Assembly (NCBI RefSeq): GCF_011386835.1
Contig: NC_088792.1
Location: 64,587,287-64,651,286 of the forward strand
Direction of reading: 5' to 3'
Source of the DNA: Chrysemys picta bellii
Taxonomy: Eukaryota; Chordata; Testudines; Emydidae
Length of the DNA: 64,000 bases
Both the position numbers and the translations under genes were made by a program. This document shows, piece by piece, positions 35,189 to 47,509 of the stretch. Within the stretch, counting starts at the first letter, position 1, and every line of letters starts with the position of its first letter. The notes under the pieces are model-generated. The model did no database searches, was not told where the DNA came from, and saw nothing but the letters and a program-made list of their open reading frames with translations.

Positions 35189-36462
35189 TATCTATTTTGG
35201 GGTTTTCCTATAGTTCAGATTATCCTCACTATCTGAATGCTTCTTCAAATTCCGGATAAATTTTAATAATGAACATTTACTAGAATTTTGCTTGGAAACT
35301 CATTTTATTGTTTAAATGAACTCTTTATCTTTCTCTGTATGTGAAACTAAAACTTCATATGAAAATTTTAGTTCATGGATTTAACCCATAGTATCCTAGG
35401 GATTAATAAACTATGAACTCTATTTTATTGGTTGTTAATGTTATAAACTGAGGGATGAGAGGCCAGTTAATGTAATTTCTTCCTACTTCTTCCAACACCA
35501 GCCCTTTTTCCCCTCTCTGCTTTGGTCTTTCTTCCTTTTAGCTGCTGAAAGAGCCGCCCCTTCCTGCACTATAAGAATTTTCTCCTACCTCGCACTTTCT
35601 GAAAGAACCCCTTCCTTCCTGTCTGCCAGACCACCCCTCTGGCTGACCTCTGAGCACAGAACAGTTTCCTTGCTCCATACCCATTATGCCCAGCCATTTC
35701 TAAGAGCCATCTGTTCTCTTCTGCCTCATAGTGTGTGGCAAAGAATGGGACTGGCAGTAATGGGGATGTGGGCAAGTCTGAAAGACAAGCCAGGAGTGTC
35801 TTGTAACTGAGGCGGGGAAACCGGATAGCCCTAGGAGTCCTAATCTCTTTCCTGTATCCGTAATCTGTAATGCTCACCAAACCCCCAAACTGGTCCATGC
35901 CCCTAGAATCAGTGTGCATATCTGGTAGCATAATCTGTCCAAAGGAACCTATGCTGGGAAACAGGTTAATAATCCACGTAGGCAAAGGGTAATGCACAAC
36001 ATGACATTAACAATAAATTGTCTAAAAATTAACAAATTATAGGTTTCTGTAAAATGTCATAACTGCAGATAAGTAATAAATGAAATCTCACAATTAGTAT
36101 ATGTGCCAACATTATTATTTGTTTATTTATTGTTTAAATCTATTTAGAGCACTTTTGGCCACTTGAATAGGAATGTCACAGAACTCAGAGAAGAAGTGGT
36201 CCATGTGTCAAAGATCTGACAACCTAAATAGACAAGGCAAATTACCAAGCAGTAAATCAGTAACATATAAACAAAACATGTAAAGTTAAATACTATTTAA
36301 TCAAGCTACCATAATAACTTATTTGGAGATTCATATAAGTACATATACAGTAATATTAGTGTATGTCTGTACACATGCATGCATAGGTGTGTGAGTATGT
36401 GGATATAAATGATGTACACTTAAAACTGCTTTCATATGCAGAACTACACCTAAATAAATAAA
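35189..36462. other. PALS2: Intron, no feature seen
   Basis: No exon or element recognised. A moderately GC-rich part (35500-36000) gives a 142-codon minus-strand frame with no resemblance to a known protein. Confidence 0.4.
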
Positions 36463-36464
36463 TA

Positions 36465-36652
36465 CACCTCTACCCCGATATAACGCGACCCGATGTAACA
36501 TGAATTCGGATATAACGCGGTAAAGCAGTGCTCCGGGGGGGCGGGGCTGCACACTCCGGTGGATCAAAGCAAGTTCGATATAACGGGGTTTCACCTATAA
36601 TGCGGCAAGATTTTTTGGCTCCCGAGGACAGCGTTATATCGGGGTAGAGGTG
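36465..36652 (+). mobile_element. TA-flanked palindromic MITE, copy 4
   Basis: Starts CACCTCTACCCCGATATAAC, ends ATCGGGGTAGAGGTG, TA at 36463-36464 and 36653-36654. One of the best-preserved copies, 188 bp. Confidence 0.9.
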
Positions 36653-36654
36653 TA

Positions 36655-37555
36655 TATACATATTCCTACTTGGAGATAGGAATGGTCTCAGAAAGGCTTC
36701 ACAGTTTCTATAACTGAACAGTAAAATGTTTTCAGATTTTTCATTAAATATTTTATTCTCTTTATCAAGGTTGTGTTGTCCCTCAAATATTGTCAGTATT
36801 GATCCCCACTTTTTAGATGTGTATTATCAATATTGATCCCCACTCTTGGGATGTGTATGTGCATACCGTCTGGCATTGGGTTGGAATCCTCTGGATTCTA
36901 TAGATTTGGATTCTGTGCGAAGTCTACCTTCCCTCCTCTGCAGAGTTCATAATATCTATTTTGGATATGAAGTCTGCCATTGCTCATGATCCAAATGCCA
37001 TTTCAAACTCCTCAGATACCCTATCTAGTCCATCTAGGTTTTTATACCATACTCATCACTGTGGTATCTGATGCATCGTAAGAAGCTGGTGAGACTTGTG
37101 GTTTTCTATAATAATGAAGATGACAATGATGAAAACTACTTAACTATAATAAAACACATTTAATATTTTATTATTCATTTGTATAACAATATCACATTCA
37201 GGATCAGGGCTCCATTGTACTATGTGCTGTACAGAACAAAAAGGAGTTGTGGAGGGACCACCAGAGAAGCTATAAAAAGAACATGCATTTATGTAGGGAA
37301 ATTTTGAGCACAGCTAGATGGTTTTAGTTGTCAATTTTTAAAAAAATGCTATTATAAGAAATAAATAAGACAAATATTAGAAGCTTCTACTGGCCAACTG
37401 CTTAATTACTATCACTTGAAAATTTACCGTAGGCTTTACAATAGAAGTGGGTCTTAAAGGAGGAATGGGTTAGTGTTTTTCTACAGCTTTTCCATTTCCA
37501 CACTGTGTGTCTCAGAGAGAGAGAGAGAGAGGGAGAAATAAATGAGTGTTGTGGG
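36655..37555. other. PALS2: Intron, no feature seen
   Basis: AT-rich intron, with a short (GA)n run at about 37510-37532. Confidence 0.4.
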
Positions 37556-37557
37556 AT

Positions 37558-37642
37558 CAGCTGGAAAGAGCCTAAATCTCATTGAAAGTCAGTGGGACTT
37601 AGGCACCTAAGTATCTAAGTCATCTTTGAAAATGGGTCTTAG
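37558..37642. repeat. Palindromic MITE-like fragment
   Basis: TCATTGAAAGTCAGTGGGAC and TTAGGCACCTAAGTATCTAA match the central palindrome of an old dispersed repeat also seen near 60660. Ends not resolved. Confidence 0.4.
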
Positions 37643-37941
37643 GTGGTGTTGAAAATCTTACACACTAGTGATTGAAGAGGCATAATGAATTTGGGATATG
37701 GAATGGTGAAGGTGAGGGAATAAATGAATGAAAGGGTAGATGAAATGAGGGAGGGAAGAGAGTAAGGGCAGAGGGAATGGGTTTGGGAGGAATTATGCTC
37801 GTAAGTTTTGAACATGAGCTTGGACAGTGGTTTGTTCCACACACAGAAAAGACCCATATTATATGTACATGGCAAGCCAATCAATCTTCAGATATCTTGA
37901 GGTTTTTTATATCCAGTGATTTGTCAAAAATTTGTGTTTAG

Positions 37942-38144
37942 TTACTTCACGAAAGCCAAGGGATGATGAAAAAGATGGGCAAGCATACAGATTTGTGTCA
38001 CGAGTTGAAATGGAGGCAGATATTAAAGCTGGCAGATACTTAGAACATGGAGAGTATGAAGGAAACCTTTATGGCACCAAAATAGATTCCATTCTTGAAG
38101 TGGTTCAGACTGGAAGGACGTGCATCTTGGATGTGAACCCACAG
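37942..38144 (+). CDS. PALS2: PALS2 coding exon, guanylate-kinase-like core
   Basis: The exon encodes about residues 372-439: TSRKPRDDEKDGQAYRFVS, then MEADIKAGRYLEHGEYEGNL and YGTKIDSILEVVQTGR, ending DVNPQ. TSRKPR and EYEGNLYGT correspond to the GMP-binding segment of true guanylate kinases and are well kept here. The acceptor is gtgtttag and the donor gtatgt; the exit phase is 0. The ATG at 37932 lies in the intron, so the exon does not start there. Confidence 0.95.
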
Positions 38145-38595
38145 GTATGTAATGTGTCATGTACCCTAAGATGAATATCAGAGTGTTGAAGAGCTATGTT
38201 TTAAGTTTGAAGACTTTTAAGCTAGTCTTGAGTCCTACAATACCATGGAAGACTCTCAAGTTAGTTTGGATTTTTGAAATTTCAAGGTGGAAGAGATCAG
38301 GAATGTGCAAAGGCAGTTCAGGCCTGTAACAGAGAGTGTTTTGCATTGCTGATCAGTAACCCATTTGACCAATGTAAGAGTGATGTTGAACATTTCAAAG
38401 GGGAGTTTCATACCATCCTTTGGCGAGGTAGCACTTTGAGGATGGGATAGGATTGTCTTGTTATTTTGTTAATGGTACCAGATTAAAATTGCAGTACTTC
38501 ACTGATTAGTGACTTATTCTCATTTTTAACTAATTCAATTTAGTGTTTTGGGGTTTTTTGCTTTTGTTTGTTTTTGTGTGTTTTCTTGTCTCTAG

Positions 38596-38724
38596 GCCTT
38601 GAAAGTATTGAGGACTTCAGAGTTTATGCCCTATGTAGTGTTTATTGCTGCTCCAGAGTTAGAGACTCTGCGTGCTATGCATAAGGCTGTGGTGGATGCT
38701 GGAATTACAACCAAACTTCTAACA
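38596..38724 (+). CDS. PALS2: PALS2 coding exon, guanylate-kinase-like domain
   Basis: This exon encodes 43 residues (about 440-482): ALKVLRTSEFMPYVVFIAAP, then ELETLRAMHKAVVDAG and ITTKLLT. It is the central beta strand (VVFIAAP) and the following helix of the kinase-like fold. The acceptor is gtctctag and the donor gtaagc, with phase 0 at each end. A 5.1 kb intron containing a CR1 LINE separates it from the last exon. Confidence 0.95.
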
Positions 38725-40149
38725 GTAAGCAAATTCTTCCATATATAGTTTCCTTTTCACAGGATTTTCTTAAACCTTTTTCCTTTTCAAGAAGTTCTTT
38801 GTAACACATGTGAGTGTAATGTCTTGCTGAGGAAGGTTAGGCAAGGTTTATGTTAGATTACATAATACAGAGTAATTTAAACTGATCATATACTACTAAC
38901 ACTAGTTGTTATGTTCTGACATGATTTGCTAGATTTTTAAATAAAAGTAATTAATTTATTAAGGTGGCACCCCCTATAATTTGGATTACCTAATTCTTTC
39001 GGTTATAAAGGAATCTTACAACCTTTCTTTGGGATGTTCTCACACCTCCACTGTTTGCAGCAGACCTTTGATATTTGAGAGGGAGAATCTTTTCAGGCTG
39101 CAAAGGTAGCTTTTCTTTGTCCCATGAAGTTCCATTGAGATTTGACTAAAATATAAATGATTTAAAAATCAAAATGGTCCTTCTCTCACTTGTGTTCCTT
39201 GGAAAGATTTTGAGAGCCTGTCAGTCACTGAACAGGCTTGTGCTGCTGCTACCACAGCAGCAGCACATACTGCGCTGCGAACATCTGGGAGCTGCTGGGA
39301 GCAGGGGAGAGGGGAGATGTTGGAAAGCCAAGCTGGGTTCCTCTGACCCTGTAAATTACCTGGCTGCAACACATGGAGCCAAGTGGTCCCATAGACTAGG
39401 AGCTCCCCTAACTCCCTGGGGAGAGGAGGGGGAAGGGGAGAGAATATGAACTGTGCTTCATCAAGCCATCCCATAGACCAAGCACATGATACCAATCCAC
39501 CCTCTGGGTCAACACATTGGGCAGGAACTCCCCCAACTTCAGCAGCATGAGGGAGAGAGCTGGGCTGGGGTCCTCCTTGGATCCACCATCTGAAACCAGT
39601 AACCCATTTCTTCCCCTGTCCTGTATGAGAAAACAGCCTTCTCCTGCTGCCAGTTGATGTTCTTAGTCCTGTAAGTAGCTCTAGTAGAAGCAATCTCTGT
39701 TGTAATACCAAAGGTTGAAATCCTACTGATTCATGATTGTGGTAGGATATTGTTACATTTGCACATAAAATAATTAGTTTTTACCTTTTTCTTTTTAAAA
39801 TTGAAAAACAGGTTGCATGTAAATCTGGCATTTCCTGACTTTCAAGTGTTTGACTTTGCAACCTAAAGAATGTTCTTTTAATGTGTTTTTGTTGTGATTT
39901 TTATATATGTATGTATACAGTGTGTGTGTGTGTGTGTGTATTTTACACACAGACAGAAAGTGTGTATTCATTCAATATTATCTGTTTATGCAGCCACTTC
40001 TGAGTAAATGGGTGCATTTGGATGGTTGAATCTGCTTTGCATGCTAGTGGATTATTTTAAATCTCTTCTAATATAACAAGCAATTGCAAATTTCCCTACT
40101 GCTTTTGGCTGTTTTGGTGCTAAATTAGCATTCCTCCTTTAGAAAAGAG
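38725..40149. other. PALS2: Intron, microsatellite only
   Basis: The intron start holds a GC-richer part (39170-39700) with a 180-codon minus-strand frame that shows no recognisable domain, and a (TG)n run at about 39918-39938. Confidence 0.4.
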
Positions 40150-42830
40150 GAACGTAAGACTGGCCATATTGGATCAGACCAATGGTCCATCTAGCTCAGT
40201 ATCCTGTCTTCCAACAGCAGCCAATGCAGGTGCTTCAGAGGGAATGAACAGATTTCCTCAGGGTAATTAGTGAGTGATCCATCCTGTCTTCCACTCCCAG
40301 CTTCTGGCAGTCAGAGGCTAGGGACACCCAGAGCATGGGGTTGCATCTCGGACCATATTGGCTAATAGCCATTGATGGAGCTATCCTCTATGAACTTAAC
40401 TAATTATTTTTTTGAATCCAGTTATAGTTTTGACCTTCACAACATCCACGGGCAATGAGTTTCACAAGTTTGACTTTGTGTTGTATGAAGAAGTAGTTTC
40501 TTTTGTTTGTTTTAAACCTCCTGCCTATTAATTTCTCTGGCTGACCCCTAATTCTTGTGTTATGTGAAGTGGAAAATAAACTTCCTTATTCACTTTCTCC
40601 ACATTATTCACATTTTTATAGATCTGTCATATCCCCCCTTAGTTGTCTCTTTTCTAAACTGAAACTTCTCAATCTTTTTAATCTCTTCTCATATGAAAGC
40701 TGTTCCATATCTTTAATCATTTTTGTTGCCCTTCTGTGTACCTTTTCCAATTCTAATATAACTTTTTGAGATGGGACAACCAGAATTGCATGCAATATTC
40801 AAGATGTGGGCATAGCATGGATATACACCTCTACCCCGATATACCGTGGCCCGAAATAACATGAATTCGGATATAACACAGTAAAGCAGCGCTCGGGGGG
40901 GGGGGGGGGGGGGCTGCGCACTCTGGCGGATCAAAGCAAGTTCGATATAACGCGGTTTCACCTATAACGCAGTAAGATTTTTTGACTCCCAAGGACAGCG
41001 TTATATCGAGGTAGAGGTGTATATAGTGGCATTATGATATCTACTGTCTTATTATCTATCCCTTTCCTAATGGTTACTAACATTCTGTTAGCTTTTTTGA
41101 CGGCCACTGCACATTCAGCAGATGTTTTCAGAGAACTTTCCACAGTGACTCCAAAATCTTTTTCTTCAGTGGTAATTTAGATTCCATCGTTTTGTATGTA
41201 TAGTTGGAATTATGTTTTCTAATATGCATTACTTTGCATTGATCAGCTTTAGAATTTCATCTGCCATTTTGTTGCCCTGTCACCCAGTCTTGATATCCTT
41301 TTGTAACTCTTTGCAGTCTGCTTTGGACTTAACTATCTTGAGTAATTTTTTATCATCTGCAATCTTTGCCACCTCTGTTTAACCCTTTTTCTAGATCATT
41401 TATGAATATTTTGAACAGCACTGGTTCCAGTACAGATCCCGTGGGGACACCTCTGTTTACCTCTCTCTATTCTGAAAATTGACCATTTATCCTACCCTTT
41501 GTTTCCTGTCTTTTAAACAGTTACTAATCTATAAGAGGGCTGCTCCTCTTAGCCCATGATTCCTTACTTTGCTTAAGAGCCTTTGGTGAGGACCTTGTCA
41601 AAGGCTTTCTGAAAATCCAAGTATACTATGTCCTCATCACTTTTGTCCATATTTGTCGACCTCCCTCAAAGAATTCTAATAGCTTGGTGAGGCATGATTT
41701 CTCTTTACTCTTCCCCAACGTATTGAGTTTATCTATGCATCTCATAATTCTGTTCTTGACTATAATTTCAACCAGTTTGCCTCGTACTGAAGTTAGGTTT
41801 ACCAGCCTGTAATTGCCAAGATCACCTCTGGAGGCTTTTTTAAAAATTGGTGTCACATTAGGTATCCTCTAGTCATCTGGTACAGAAGCTGATTTAAGTT
41901 ATAGGTTACATACCCCAGTTAGTCGTTCTGCAATTTCATATTTGAGTTCCTTCAGAACTCTTCGGTGAATACCATCTGGTCCTGGTGACTTGTTACTGTT
42001 TAATTTACCAATTTGTTCCAAAATCACCTCTAATGACACCTCAATCTGGGACATTTTCTCAGATTTGTCACCTAGAAAGAATGGCTCAGGTGTGGGACTC
42101 TCCTTCACAGCCTCTGCAGTGAAGACCGATGCAAATAATTCATTTAGCTTCTCCACGATTGCCTTATCTTCCTTGCTGTTAGTTTTTGAGTCTTTTACTA
42201 GTTGCTCTTCAAATTCTGCCTAATTATATTTTTACACTTGATTTGCCAGAGTTTAAGTTCCTTTCTATTTTCATCACTAGGATTTGACTTCCAATTTTGA
42301 AAGGATGCCTTTTTGCCTCTAACCGCTTCTTTTACTTTGTTGTTTAGCCATGGTGGCTCTTTTTTGGTCCTCTTACTATGTTTCTTAATTTGGGCTATAC
42401 ATTGAAGTTTACCCTTTACTGTGATGTTTTTAAAAAGTTTACATGCAGCTTGCAGACATTTCACCTTTTTACTGTACCTTTTAATTTCCATTTATTTAGC
42501 TTCCTCATTTTTGTGTAGTTCCCCTTTCAGAAGCTAAATGCTACTGTGGGAGGCTTCTTTGGTATTCTACTCTCTTTCCCCCCCCCCGGATGTTAAATTT
42601 AGTTCTGTTATGGTCGCTATTACCAAGTGGTTCAGTATATTCACCTCTTGGACCAGATCCTTTGCTCCACTTAGGGCTAAATCAAGAATTGCCTCTCCCC
42701 TTGTGGGTTCCAGGACTAGCTGCTCCAAGAAGCAGTCATTTATCTCTTCATCCTGTCCTGAGGTGACATGTAGCCAGTCAATACGGAGATAGTCCCTCGT
42801 TATTACTGAGTTTTCTATGGGCCTTTAAAT
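40150..42830 (-). mobile_element. CR1 LINE, 5'-truncated, interrupted
   Basis: A 2.7 kb minus-strand CR1 copy with the end of the endonuclease (42538-42792), the linker with TVKGKLQCIAQIKKHSKRTK and WLNNKVKEAVRGKKASFQNW (42198-42491), and the reverse transcriptase start with IGKLNSNKSPGPDGIHRRVL (41899-42156), then MTPIFKKASRGDLGNYRLVN (41626-41856). The 3' UTR runs to about 40150, with GCCATATTGGATCAGACCAA on the plus strand. Stops break the frames. A TA MITE (40826-41019) is nested in it. It lies antisense in the last PALS2 intron. Confidence 0.88.
40826..41019 (+). mobile_element. TA-flanked palindromic MITE, copy 5
   Basis: Starts CACCTCTACCCCGATATACC, ends ATCGAGGTAGAGGTG, TA at 40824-40825 and 41020-41021. 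An expanded G run of about 17 sits at 40897-40912. Inserted in the 3' part of the CR1 copy. Confidence 0.88.
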
Positions 42831-43786
42831 ACTTATTTTTACGGAAGACAACATGGGAGCAAACCAATCAGTAACTGCAGGTTTTGTTTAATTGGCTGTA
42901 TTCAAAAGTGACTTCTCATTTGACACTCACATCTTGGTAGTGCTGTATGTGGGAAATCCAGTATTGATAGAGTGCAAAACAAAGGTGGAATTTCTTCTCT
43001 GGGATGCTGAACGACAGTTTTATAATGACGTTTAAAAACCTTATACTTCAGATATAGAATGTCCTCATCAGCAGTCTTGGAACAGTCGTCACACACCTCA
43101 ACATCTCAGAGATAAAATGATGCAGTGCAGGCCCACAAGTGGGAGGATGTGAACAGATGAAAAGATTGGGTGAAATGCAGACCAAAATAACAAGGAATGC
43201 CAGCACTTATTCTTTGATACTGGAAGGTGCAATTATAAAACTCATGCCTCAAGATTCTTGTTTTGGTGGCAGTATCGGTTTGAAAATTAAGTATATTTAG
43301 GGCCAAATAAAACTGCCTGCTCAAATTGTTCCTGAAAATATTACCTCCACACTCATAGCACCCATCAGTTCCACATACAAAATAAATAGCTGCAGTAAAA
43401 GGCCTCTTTGGGCAGATAGGCACCAGCTGATCAGAGCATTTAAGTATGTACGTAAGTTTGAGCACATGCTTATGTGCTTTGGTGAATTGGGGCTGGTATA
43501 CACCTTTCAAATTTAGCAGATTTTGAAAGTTTTGCTCTTACTGTTATCCAAATTACATTAAGCCTACCTTCTTCCATCTCCATCAAATATTTTAAACTTT
43601 ACTTCCAAGTATTTGTAGTAAATGAAAGCTTTTGTTCAATATTGCAATTAAACCTAGTAAAATTCAGTTGCACTACCTGACAAACTGATGTTACTAATTG
43701 TTACATTCATTCATTTATCTTTGTTTGAACTTGTAATGAACTGCTAATGTCACAATTTTTAATTAGTCTCCAAATCTTTTCAACAG
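42831..43786. other. PALS2: Intron before the last exon
   Basis: AT-rich sequence with no element recognised. Confidence 0.4.
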
Positions 43787-43963
43787 GACACTGATTTGAA
43801 AAAAACAGTTGATGAAAGTGCACGGATTCAGAGAGCATACAACCACTATTTTGATCTCATCATTGTAAATGACAATCTAGACAAAGCCTTTGAGAAGCTA
43901 CAGACTGCTATAGAGAAATTGAGGTTGGAGCAACAATGGGTCCCAATTAGTTGGGTATACTGA
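43787..43963 (+). CDS. PALS2: PALS2 last coding exon with stop codon
   Basis: The last exon encodes 58 residues (about 483-540) and the stop TGA at 43961-43963. It begins DTDLKKTVDESARIQRAYN, continues HYFDLIIVNDNLDKAFEK and ends QQWVPISWVY, the usual C-terminus of the MPP2/MPP6 branch. The acceptor is tttcaacag. Summing the ten exons gives 501 codons, which with 39 expected upstream residues makes 540, the length I recall for the mammalian protein. No frameshift or premature stop was found in any exon, so the gene looks intact. Confidence 0.96.
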   Translation, partial: DTDLKKTVDESARIQRAYNHYFDLIIVNDNLDKAFEKLQTAIEKLRLEQQWVPISWVY

Positions 43964-46900
43964 CAGATTTTTGAAGATGGGCTTAGCTAACAAATGAAAA
44001 TAGCTGCAACAAACATTCTCAGAAGACCTTCTTTAGAGATGGAAGATACCTGCAGCACCCTTGCATTTTTACTCTGTGTATATTCAGATGATAGTACACT
44101 ATTCTGAGTTTTTATATAACATATTGAAGGAAAAGTGTACTTAAATATGTAATTTATTTTAATTTTTCTAACTTTTTACAGATAACCTTTCTATTCATGT
44201 CACGTGAAGGAAATGCGTTGAAGCATTTTTATATGTTTTAATTTAGTACCTTTGCCTTTTTCATCTAAACTTTCAAGTCATTCACTTTAACATTTACATT
44301 TTGGTCTTACATTTTCACTGTGATAAGGAAGGATACTTGAAACAATTTTTGTAAAACTCTTGTTCAAGTTAGTGTTCATCTGGTCAAAGGTCAGTTATTA
44401 GGAGAAAACACTAATCCTTTTCCTAATAGGCACCTTTAAATTATTTTTTTATGGGAGCAAAATTTTAAATATTAAAGCAGCAACCAGCACTGCTTTGCTA
44501 CATTGCTCTGACATCTTTCTGCTCAATGTTTATACATTTTTGCAGTTTCATGGTTTCTTGTTGTCTATTTTGATTTAGACAGATGTACTGTAGACTTCCC
44601 CTCTGTGTACCATTAAAAAACAATAATGTAAAACAATACCTTGCACTCTACTTATTAGGCTGTTCTTGGGAGAAAACCTTTTAGCCCATTACAGTTGAAG
44701 TACTGATGTCAGAAAGGTTGTATGTAATGTAAATCATCGTAGTTAGGATCATGGTGAAGTAGCCCGAGAAGAGAGCCTTATATTGCAGAGCCTTACAATG
44801 AGGCTGTGTGTGTAGGACTATTTATTCACATTTGTGAAAACACATTGCTAAAGAAACCTGCTTTTTTATTGAGACGTTCGGTATTTGTATATTGATCTAT
44901 GAATTGAGTTCATGTGATATTTAGCTGGCTCTTATTTTACATTTTGGAATATTGTGAGTGATCAGCTGTTGTGTTTTGTGAAATGTGATGTAATGAGATT
45001 TTTGTGCTATTTGTTATATTGTGTTTAAACTGCATTCTTCATTGAATAGCTTGTGAAATTTGAAAGTTATTGTCAGATGCTAAAAATCAATGTTATTTAT
45101 ATTTTGTTTTATAACATGATTTTTTTGTGTTTCGAGATGAAATAATTCTCCATTCAGTAGACTCACTGGCATAATTTCTATTATCTCCAAGTTCATATTG
45201 ATTCATATTTTCAAGACTTTTACTAATATAAATTTTCCTTAACAAGTATAAAATGAAAATACAAATTGTCACTAAGAAAAACTTTTCTTGTGACCATATT
45301 TTATATTACACTAGCTCTTGTATATAGTCACATTTCTTCATCAGTTTCCAGCTTTATGAGCCTAAATTACAGTCATCTGTCCACTTAATTTATTTTCTAT
45401 CTGGTGACAGGCACCTGTCTTCTGAAGTTTTTTTCCATGCCAAAGCATATTACAGAGAATGCCAACAAAAAGAGGACTTCTGCTGAATTCTCTTTCTGAT
45501 GAAAAACCCAAAAGAGTAGATACACTTAAAAACAATAGTGTGCCCTTGGGCTTTTAAAGGTTTTTGATTATGTACACAAGAAAACAGGGTTCAGGTACTT
45601 TTATGTAGTTACTTTATACAAAGAAACCATGAGTCTCAAAAGTTATATTATAGACAATTAAAAAACCGCTAAAATATTTTTCGAAGATTCCAGTCTATTT
45701 TGTAAATGTTATACAAAATCTTGCATAGCCTTGGTCTTCTCTGTGGCTCTTGGTATTGAGATTTCAGTTTTTTAAAGTGAGTCTGAAACTTTTAAGGAAA
45801 ACTTGTATCAGTACTTTGTTTTTATTCTGTTATATTCTGCAAAGTATATATGGGTTTGTTTCTTTTCTTTTTAAAAGTTTGATAGATTTCATAATATGTG
45901 GTACCAGCATGACACTTTTCTATTTAGTACTCTCAGGAGACTAGGTTCTATGATGTTACTGCTCTAACGGTACTTTGAGGAATAGATCTATTGTATCCAA
46001 CAAATAGCAGAGCCTTTGCTTGAATATTTTAAAGATTCAATCTTGGTACTGTAGGACTTTATAGCTATGATTGATCTATCAGTGTCCTTGTTGTACACTA
46101 TGTAATAGGAGATAAATGTGTGCTGTATGTGGGAAATGTTATCTAGACAGATACTACGCCTTTCATTATGAGTTAGGAATGACTAACTCCTGAACTGTGA
46201 TGCCAAAAGTGGGTTGAGCTAGCTCCTACCTAACGAGTGAAATTAGAAGATTTTACTTTCCACACTGTAGTGTCGTATATTGCAAATTTCACTTACTCTG
46301 CAGCTTTGTCAGAGGGTATTTCACCAAATGGAAATGTAGGCGCCAAGGTCTAGTCAGAAAACTACTGTACTACTTCCAGTACCATCATAGAACTAGGACT
46401 GTCAAAAGGGACAGTGTGTTGGTGTTTTGTGCTGGGGCCTAGGCCCTCCTGTGTTCAGTAGAGTGCAAAATGTGAAATTGATCACACTGGAGCCTATCCT
46501 AAGTGCCATCAGGCATGCTGTACCCTTTTAGGTATTGTCTTTAATGTAGAAGCAGCTGGGGAGTGTGATTCTGGGGCTCCCTGACAGGAAGGATTGACTG
46601 ACAGGATGTATATAAGAACCTAGTGTATCAAAACCTTTATGGGGATTATCTGGATCTCTACACTTAAAGTGGTAAGCAAAATAAACTCTTTTCCAGACTT
46701 CTTTACCAAATCTTTCAAAGTTAGCGAAGTATGCTTTCCTCATTGAGGAACAGGTTAGCTGTATAAATACACCTGCTTTGGATTTAAAACAACTGTTCAG
46801 AAAACATTGGAACTTTTCTTTAAACTATAAAAAATAGGTTTTCAGCACATATGGTCACTCAAAAATTGCTGAATTTTTTCTTTTACTCTTTAAAAAAAAA

Positions 46901-47059
46901 ATTCCTCTAGTCTGACAGCAATGAGAATTTTGAGTTCAAACTAACCTTTTAGAGAGTTGTTAAGCCATTCACCAGAGGGTTAGAGAATGAAGATGCTGTT
47001 TCCACCATAACTACGGTGATAGCTTCATCTCATAATACAAATTGATAGGAAGGGTGGTA
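43964..47059 (+). other. PALS2: PALS2 3' UTR and downstream sequence
   Basis: This AT-rich stretch starts straight after the PALS2 stop and holds no recognisable repeat or gene. It is probably the 3' UTR, at least in its first part, but the cleavage site is not certain. Poly(A)-signal-like words include ATTAAA near 44612 and AATAAA at 46679-46684; another pair sits at 56155-56165. RNA data would be needed to choose among them. Confidence 0.45.
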
Positions 47060-47284
47060 GGCTAGAACAGTGGTTCTCAACCTTTCCAGACTATTGTACC
47101 ACTTTCAAGAGTCTGATTTGTCTCGCGTACCTCAAATTTCACCTCACTTAAAAACTACTTGCTTACAAAATCAGACATAAAACAAAAGTGTCACAGCCCA
47201 CTATGACTGAAAAATTGCTTACTTTCTCATTTTTACCATATAATTATAAAATAAATGGATTGGAATATAAATATTGGTTGTACT

Positions 47285-47430
47285 TACATTTCAGTGTGAT
47301 ACTTGAGCCTTGTCATTCTGGCAGGCAGTGAAGCGACAGCAACAATTAAGTTTTTCTCCACATTGAGTCTATTTCTACTCTTTGTCTTGATGGCAGTCAT
47401 AACAGAAAATGAGACTTCACAAAAATATGT
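47285..47430 (-). pseudogene. hAT transposase C-terminal dimerisation remnant
   Basis: The minus-strand frame reads CEVSFSVMTAIKTKSRNRLN and then VEKNLIVAVASL, the conserved hAT C-terminal dimerisation block. It is cut off from the rest of the coding sequence by the insertion at about 47510-49150. Confidence 0.75.
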
Positions 47431-47509
47431 TGACTCAAAAGGTAACCAAACATCCAAAGCATGGTTCCCAAGGTCACTGTACTCTTTCTGTACTAAACAC
47501 TAGAACTGG

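Noticed and set aside
39169..39711. 180-codon minus-strand open frame
   Set aside because: No domain, no codon-level sign of constraint and no splice structure. The segment is simply less AT-rich than its surroundings.
40713..40961. Open frame starting MKPRYIELALIRQSA, also seen at 36331 and 23725
   Set aside because: The shared peptide looked like a small gene family, but each lies inside a copy of the TA-flanked MITE.
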